Below are positions 6,769 through 10,440 of a stretch of DNA of 10,440 nucleotides, piece after piece. Within the stretch, counting starts at the first letter, position 1, and every line of letters starts with the position of its first letter. Under the pieces are notes generated by a model that worked only from the letters and a program-made list of their open reading frames with translations, was not told where the DNA came from and searched no databases. This DNA comes from Pseudomonadota bacterium (GTDB taxonomy: Bacteria; Pseudomonadota; Gammaproteobacteria; Burkholderiales; Thiobacillaceae), in assembly GCA_021802595.1 (NCBI GenBank), contig JAJZRT010000079.1, positions 1 to 10,440 of the forward strand, read 5' to 3'. Made by a program: the position numbers and the translations under genes.

Positions 6769-7812
6769 GTGGGGCGTGGCGCTCGCCCGTGGTGGGTGGC
6801 CCTGGCGGTCTCGCTGCTGCTGCATGTTGGCCTGCTGGGCGGCCTGCCATGGCGCCTGCCACAGTGGGCCTCGCCCCCCGAACCGCCGGCGATGGACGTG
6901 CAGCTGGCTGTGCCGCCGCCCAAACCCGCCGTTGCCGCGCCGCCGTCCCGCCCGGCGCCTCCGCACAAGCCGGCTGTACCCAGGCGTCCGCCACCGGCGC
7001 GGCACCCTCCCCCGCTGCCGCCGGCCAAACCAGCCGCGCCTGAGGTCAGCGCCGACTCCGGCCTGGCTGCCGCCGCCGCCGCCGTGCCTTCGGCCGGACC
7101 GCCACCGGCCCCGGTCGCCGCGCCTGGAGAGGCCATGCCGACCACCCCGCCAGCGCCCGCCGAAGCGCCCCCGCCGCCATTGAATCCGCTGCCGCCACGT
7201 CTCGATCTGCACTACCAGCTGCGTTACGGGCTGGCCTCGGGCGAGCAGACGCTGCTGTGGGTCAGGGAAGGCGAGCGCTACACGCTGACCAGCGTGGCGG
7301 CTGCCACCGGGTTGACCCGCGTGTTCTATCGCGGCCATTTCGTGCAGACCAGCCGCGGCCGTATCACGCCACGCGGGCTGCAGCCGGAGGAATTCTGGGA
7401 CCAGCGTGGCGCCCAGCTCAGCAGCGCGCGCTTCGATCCGGCGCAGGGCATGGTCACGCTGCTTCCGGCGAAGGGCGAGCCGCGCCATTTCGCCTACAGC
7501 GGTGCCGTGCAGGATGCGCTGAGCCTGTTTTTCCAGCTGGCGCTGACCGCCCCGCCCGCGGAGGGTCGCCTCGTCTACACGGTGTTCAACGGGAAAAAGT
7601 TGCGCGATTACGCCTACGAAGTGCGCGGCGAGGAAATCCTGGATACCGTGCTCGGCCCGTTGCGCACCCTGCACCTGGCGCGGGTGGGGGACGGCGACGG
7701 CCGTTTCGAGGCCTGGCTGGCGATCGACCGCCATTACCTGCCGGTGCGGGTGCTCCGGAGCGACGACGAGGGCAGCACCATGGAACTGCGGGTGCAGTCG
7801 ATCGCGCCCTGA
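6769..7812 (+). CDS. Membrane-anchored DUF3108 protein with TonB-like proline-rich stalk
   Basis: A 347-residue protein in three parts. Residues 8-26 (WWVALAVSLLLHVGLLGGL) are one membrane anchor with a short basic start. Residues about 36-143 are an extended Pro/Ala-rich stalk, as in TonB. Residues 144-345 are a DUF3108 domain. The last part aligns by eye with the neighbour: RYTLTS, ITPRGLQP against VTPQGLRP, DALSLFFQ against DQLSQVYQ, LGPLRTLHLARV against LGALATQRFQRI, and YLPVRVLR against NLPVQIRV. So this is a tandem duplication with one copy tethered to the inner membrane and one exported free. The stalk is long enough to reach into the periplasm, but no TonB C-terminal domain is present. 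The start GTG 6769 lies 5 bases after the previous stop; a weak AGGCG at 6755-6759 precedes it, so the exact start is uncertain. The gene ends the operon before the REPIN-like palindrome. Confidence 0.85.
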   Translation: MGRGARPWWVALAVSLLLHVGLLGGLPWRLPQWASPPEPPAMDVQLAVPPPKPAVAAPPSRPAPPHKPAVPRRPPPARHPPPLPPAKPAAPEVSADSGLAAAAAAVPSAGPPPAPVAAPGEAMPTTPPAPAEAPPPPLNPLPPRLDLHYQLRYGLASGEQTLLWVREGERYTLTSVAAATGLTRVFYRGHFVQTSRGRITPRGLQPEEFWDQRGAQLSSARFDPAQGMVTLLPAKGEPRHFAYSGAVQDALSLFFQLALTAPPAEGRLVYTVFNGKKLRDYAYEVRGEEILDTVLGPLRTLHLARVGDGDGRFEAWLAIDRHYLPVRVLRSDDEGSTMELRVQSIAP

Positions 7813-7827
7813 GCGGCCGCGGCTGGC

Positions 7828-7943
7828 TAGGGAAGCGCTGAACAAGTTGATCCCGCTCATGGTTCGACAGGCTCACCACGAACGGAATCAACAAGTTGCC
7901 GTTCGTCCTGAGCTTGTCGAAGGACTTGTTCAGCGCTTCCTTA
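7828..7943. repeat. REPIN-like element: two inverted REP hairpins inside a 20-base inverted repeat
   Basis: The outer arms 7828-7847 and 7924-7943 are complementary with one mismatch (17 bases perfect, GGAAGCGCTGAACAAGT). Inside are two REP units in opposite orientation: 7861-7883, with GTTCG pairing CGAAC, and 7899-7923, with TTCG pairing CGAA. Read in the same direction both are CCGTTCGT..TGAGC.TGTCGAA.., and they differ by a reciprocal GG/CC to CC/GG swap. AACAAGTTG occurs as a direct repeat at 7841-7849 and 7890-7898. Such TTCGAC-AGCTCA REP sequences are widespread in beta- and gammaproteobacteria and are moved by REP-associated tyrosine transposases. Lying between convergent genes, it may also end transcription from both sides. 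Its right end contains the stop codon of the DUF192 gene. Confidence 0.88.
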
Positions 7944-8390
7944 GTGTGGCAGTCCGCTCACTTCCGTACGCATGCCGATGCCGCGCCGCTGGAACTCGCC
8001 CTGCCGCACTTCCAGCGCATAGCGGATGTCCGTGGCGGGGCAATGCCGCGTCTCGCTTCGCGGCTGCATGTCGGCCAGACCGGCGATGCGCCCCGACGGA
8101 TCGATGAAGGCAATCGTCAGGGGCAGCGGTGTATCGCGCATCCAGAAGCAATGCCGGCCCGGGCGTTCGAACACGAACAGCATGCCGCCATCGGCAGGAA
8201 GGTGGGTTCGCCCCATCAGGCCGTGCTGGCGTTGTGCCGGGGTGGCTGCGAGGTCGACCAGGAAGGCATGCGGACCGAGGTGCAGCGGCACCTGAACCGC
8301 GTCGCCTGCGGCAGCCGGGGCCATCATGCCCGGCAGGAGCAGCGCAAATGCGCTGGAGCGGCTGCGTCCAAGGAATGCGCTAAAGCGCAT
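7941..8390 (-). CDS. Exported DUF192 family protein
   Basis: A 149-residue protein with an N-terminal signal peptide (hydrophobic SAFALLLPGMMAPAAA, likely cut before GDAVQ at residue 29). It then has one DUF192 domain: FLVDLAATPAQRQHGLMGRT (43-62), GGMLFVFE (68-75), FWMRDTPLPLTIAFID (82-97) and RYALEVRQG (123-131). These are the characteristic blocks of this family of small exported proteins, whose function is not established. ATG 8390 was chosen because it starts the signal peptide; the frame is open further upstream but only as the shadow of purK. The gene overlaps the end of purK by 11 bases and so belongs to the purE-purK operon by position. Its TAA stop (7943-7941) lies in the outer arm of the REPIN-like element. 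Confidence 0.9.
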   Translation of the reverse strand: MRFSAFLGRSRSSAFALLLPGMMAPAAAGDAVQVPLHLGPHAFLVDLAATPAQRQHGLMGRTHLPADGGMLFVFERPGRHCFWMRDTPLPLTIAFIDPSGRIAGLADMQPRSETRHCPATDIRYALEVRQGEFQRRGIGMRTEVSGLPH

Positions 8391-9516
8391 CGCGCATCTG
8401 CTCGGCGAGTCGCAATGCGGCGTCCAGGTCGGCGTCGAGCACGTTGAAATGGCCCATCTTGCGCCCGGGGCGCGCGGTTTCCTTGCCGTAGAGATGCAGC
8501 TTGATGTTGGGGTGGGCAAGCAGCGCGTCCCAGTGCGGGCCGCCGTTCTGCCAGCGATCGCCGAGGAGGTTGATCATCACCACCGGCGACAGCAGGCGCG
8601 TATCGCCGAGCGGCAGCCCGCACAGCGCGCGCACCTGCTGCTCGAACTGGTCGGTGACGCAGGCGTCCAGCGTGTAGTGGCCGGAATTGTGCGGGCGCGG
8701 GGCGATTTCGTTGACCATCAGGCGGCCGTCGACGACGAAGAACTCGACGGCCATCACGCCGACGTAGCCGAGCTTGCTGGCCACGTCGCGCGCCATGGCG
8801 CATGCCTGCGCCGCAAGCGTGTCGGGCACGCGTGCGGGGACGATGGAGACATCGAGGATGCCGTTCTCGTGGCGGTTCTCGGCAACCGGGAACAGCGCGC
8901 ACTGGCCGGCGTCGTCGCGCGCCAGCACGACGGAGACTTCGCGTTCGAGCTTGACGAAGCCTTCCAGCACGCAGGGCTGGCCGCCGAATTCGCGGAACGC
9001 GGCGCGTGCTTCCTCGCGCGTGTTGACGCGCGCCTGGCCCTTGCCGTCGTAGCCGAAACGCGCGACCTTCAGCAGCGCCGGCGTGCCGGTGTCGGCGATC
9101 CCCTGGTCGAGATCGCCCTCGTTGTAGACCAGCGCGAAGGGCGCGGTGGCGAAGCCGTTCTGCGCGAGCCAGGATTTCTCGTGGCTGCGGTCCTGCGCGA
9201 TGGCGACGCACGCCGCGCCCGGCGACACCCGGCAATGGTTCGCCAGCTCGATCAGGCTGGCCGCCGGGACGTTCTCGAATTCGGTGGTGACGGCAGCGCA
9301 GGCGGCGCCGAGCTGCTTCAGCGCGCCGTGGTCGGTGTAGTCGGCCTGCAGGTGGATGTCGGCCATCTGCCCGGCTGGGCTGGCGAAATCGGGGTCGAGC
9401 ACCATGACCTTGTAGCCCATGGTGCGTGCGGCGATGGTGAACATGCGGCCGAGCTGGCCGCCGCCGAGGATGCCCAAAGTCGCGCCCGGCAGAATGGGCT
9501 GCGCCTTATTCGACAT
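8380..9516 (-). CDS. purK: 5-(carboxyamino)imidazole ribonucleotide synthase (N5-CAIR synthetase)
   Basis: PurK uses ATP and bicarbonate to convert AIR to N5-CAIR, which PurE then rearranges. The 378-residue protein is an ATP-grasp enzyme. It has a nucleotide-fold start, [12 protein letters not shown] (14-25), then [15 protein letters not shown] (39-53), TTEFENVP (77-84), the ATP-binding [14 protein letters not shown] (148-161), [15 protein letters not shown] (183-197), and the metal-site block [15 protein letters not shown] (268-282). The C-terminal domain includes INLLGDRW and [16 protein letters not shown] (341-356). Its ATG overlaps the purE stop region by 11 bases and its own end overlaps the DUF192 start by 11 bases, so translational coupling along the operon is likely. 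The length matches the family (355-380). Confidence 0.98.
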   Translation of the reverse strand: MSNKAQPILPGATLGILGGGQLGRMFTIAARTMGYKVMVLDPDFASPAGQMADIHLQADYTDHGALKQLGAACAAVTTEFENVPAASLIELANHCRVSPGAACVAIAQDRSHEKSWLAQNGFATAPFALVYNEGDLDQGIADTGTPALLKVARFGYDGKGQARVNTREEARAAFREFGGQPCVLEGFVKLEREVSVVLARDDAGQCALFPVAENRHENGILDVSIVPARVPDTLAAQACAMARDVASKLGYVGVMAVEFFVVDGRLMVNEIAPRPHNSGHYTLDACVTDQFEQQVRALCGLPLGDTRLLSPVVMINLLGDRWQNGGPHWDALLAHPNIKLHLYGKETARPGRKMGHFNVLDADLDAALRLAEQMRDAL

Positions 9517-10003
9517 CGGGCAGTTCCATCGCCAGCACCGAGTCGGACTGGCCGCGGCGGAAGTCGTTGAGCTGTTCGGCCAGGCCGTTGTCGTAGCGGG
9601 CGATCAGCGAGGCGGCGAACAGCGCCGCATTGGCGGCGCCCGCCTCGCCGATGGCAAAGGTGGCGACCGGGATGCCCTTCGGCATCTGCACGATCGAGAG
9701 CAGCGAGTCCATGCCCTTGAGGTATTTCGACGGCACCGGCACGCCGAGCACCGGCACGATGGTTTTCGACGCGATCATGCCGGGCAGGTGGGCGGCGCCG
9801 CCGGCGCCCGCGATGATCGCCTTGAGCCCGCGTGCCTCGGCGCTGACGGCATATTCGTAGAGCAGGTCCGGGGTGCGGTGCGCGGAGACGACCCTGGTCT
9901 CGAAATGGATGCCGAGCTGCTTCAGCAGCATCGCCGCATGCTTCATCACCTCCCAGTCGCTGGAAGATCCCATCACCACCCCGACCTGCGGCGCATTCAT
10001 CAT
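9506..10003 (-). CDS. purE: N5-carboxyaminoimidazole ribonucleotide mutase (class I PurE)
   Basis: PurE converts N5-CAIR to CAIR, the substrate of PurC. At 165 residues it has the usual class I size (about 165-170). It has the phosphate-binding [12 protein letters not shown] (9-20), the catalytic-histidine motif SAHRTP (40-45, H42), [12 protein letters not shown] (66-77), [23 protein letters not shown] (starting 86) and [13 protein letters not shown] (119-131). The presence of purK next door agrees with the class I, N5-CAIR-using enzyme. Two adjacent ATGs are possible (10003 and 10000); an AAGGG at 10013-10009 lies 5 and 8 bases before them, so the second is equally likely. The gene heads the minus-strand operon purE-purK-DUF192 and diverges from the DUF486 gene. 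Confidence 0.98.
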   Translation of the reverse strand: MMNAPQVGVVMGSSSDWEVMKHAAMLLKQLGIHFETRVVSAHRTPDLLYEYAVSAEARGLKAIIAGAGGAAHLPGMIASKTIVPVLGVPVPSKYLKGMDSLLSIVQMPKGIPVATFAIGEAGAANAALFAASLIARYDNGLAEQLNDFRRGQSDSVLAMELPDVE

Positions 10004-10030
10004 GCCGGCCCTTGCGATACGAAAGCCGGC

Positions 10031-10036
10031 ATTTTA
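10031..10036 (-). promoter_or_regulatory. Putative purE promoter -10 box (TAAAAT)
   Basis: On the minus strand TAAAAT is followed by GCCGGCTTTC, ending 27 bases before the first purE ATG. This nearly matches the purC region (TATAATGCCGGCTCTC) in both sequence and distance. No clear -35 hexamer is visible. Confidence 0.5.
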
Positions 10037-10050
10037 CCGCGGGGACTGCC

Positions 10051-10056
10051 TACAAT
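10051..10056 (+). promoter_or_regulatory. Putative -10 box (TACAAT) for the DUF486 gene
   Basis: TACAAT stands 26 bases before ATG 10083, the right distance for a short leader. It lies only 14 bases from the divergent purE -10 box, so the two promoters would overlap and may compete. No good -35 is seen. Confidence 0.4.
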
Positions 10057-10082
10057 GTCGCCGTGCGATCCCGGACGACATC

Positions 10083-10427
10083 ATGCCAGCCTCCCTGCAA
10101 ACCCTGATCCTGCTCACCTGCTCCAACGTCTTCATGACGTTTGCCTGGTATGCGCACCTGAAGGACATGAACAACAAGCCGTGGATGATCGCGGCCCTGG
10201 CCAGCTGGGGCATCGCCCTGTTCGAGTACCTGCTGCAGGTGCCGGCCAACCGCATCGGCTACACCGTGATGAGCCTGCCGCAACTGAAGATCATGCAGGA
10301 GGTCATCGCCCTGTCGGTGTTCATGCCGTTCGCCGTGCTCTACATGAAGGTCGAGCTCAGGTGGGATTTCCTGTGGGCGTCGCTGTGCATGGTCGGCGCG
10401 GTCTATTTCATGTTCCGCAGCCACTGA
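10083..10427 (+). CDS. DUF486 family small membrane protein (DMT superfamily-like)
   Basis: A 114-residue integral membrane protein with four hydrophobic segments at about residues 4-22, 33-51, 70-86 and 93-110. It has the family pattern LTCSNVFMTFAWYAHLK (11-27), WGIALFEYLLQVPANRIGY (42-60) and QLKIMQEVIALSVFMPFAVLYM (starting 67), ending AVYFMFRSH. The length matches DUF486 proteins (about 110-115), which resemble drug/metabolite transporter subunits. The substrate is unknown. ATG 10083 was chosen because upstream codons do not fit the family. The Shine-Dalgarno signal is weak (CCGGA, 8 bases away). It is divergent from purE, probably sharing the intergenic region, and appears to be transcribed alone, since a probable terminator follows at once. 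Confidence 0.9.
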   Translation: MPASLQTLILLTCSNVFMTFAWYAHLKDMNNKPWMIAALASWGIALFEYLLQVPANRIGYTVMSLPQLKIMQEVIALSVFMPFAVLYMKVELRWDFLWASLCMVGAVYFMFRSH

Positions 10428-10440
10428 CGAAAAAGCCCCG
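10428..10440 (+). terminator. Probable left arm of a rho-independent terminator, cut by the window edge
   Basis: Right after the DUF486 stop comes CGAAAAAGCCCCG. An A-run followed by GCCCCG is the usual left half of a bidirectional terminator whose right half would read CGGGGC plus a T-run. The right half lies outside the window, so this is only suggestive. Confidence 0.35.

Noticed and set aside
6760..7860. Long minus-strand open frame opposite the second DUF3108 gene
   Set aside because: It is a shadow frame caused by high GC and by the proline stalk read backwards as Gly/Arg repeats.
7847..8107. Small ORFs with peptides such as VRQAHHERN, RPELVEG and VLSLSKD
   Set aside because: These peptides are the typical false translations of REP hairpins, not proteins.
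8326..9570. A 414-codon plus-strand open frame opposite purK
   Set aside because: It is antisense to an unmistakable PurK and has no family motifs.
10004..10082. Possible riboswitch or PurR-type operator between purE and the DUF486 gene
   Set aside because: The region is only 79 bases, holds two overlapping promoters, and shows no purine-aptamer core or PurR-like palindrome.

Overview
The window looks like a chromosomal piece of a GC-rich betaproteobacterium, probably of the Thiobacillus/Nitrosomonadales type. This is inferred from gene content, protein style and base composition, not from any search. It is dominated by three separately transcribed blocks of de novo purine synthesis genes. 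There is no tRNA, rRNA, CRISPR array or insertion sequence, and no stretch over 300 bases without a gene.

Left part (1-1570, minus strand): an HD-GYP response regulator is followed after 6 bases by the start of an RpfC-like membrane sensor kinase that runs off the window. This is an RpfC/RpfG-type pair for cyclic-di-GMP turnover. Facing away from it (about 1599-2374, plus strand) is a decayed alpha/beta-hydrolase gene. Three single-base indels break it, yet they nearly cancel, so a deceptively intact 251-codon ORF remains.

Middle part (2379-7812): purC and an AI-2E family permease lie on the minus strand in one uninterrupted reading frame, so there is no stop codon between permease and PurC. 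A TATAAT box inside the 3' end of the permease probably gives purC its own promoter. Divergent from the permease is a tight plus-strand operon: purM, purN (4-base GTGA overlap), an exported DUF3108 protein, and a second DUF3108 protein with a TonB-like anchor and Pro/Ala-rich stalk.

Right part (7813-10440): a 116-base REPIN-like palindrome (two inverted REP hairpins inside a longer inverted repeat) separates the DUF3108 genes from the convergent operon purE-purK-DUF192 (minus strand), whose members overlap by 11 bases each. A small DUF486 membrane protein gene diverges from purE and ends at a probable terminator cut by the window edge.

Together PurN, PurM, PurK/PurE and PurC cover GAR formylation and AIR formation through to SAICAR. 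PurF, PurD, PurL, PurB and PurH must lie elsewhere. The three pur promoters share an A/T-rich -10 box followed by C/G-rich sequence, 27-30 bases before the start codon, which suggests coordinated growth-rate control. The points most worth a second look are the permease-PurC fused frame, the paired DUF3108 genes in the purMN operon, the disguised pseudogene and the REPIN with reciprocal base changes.
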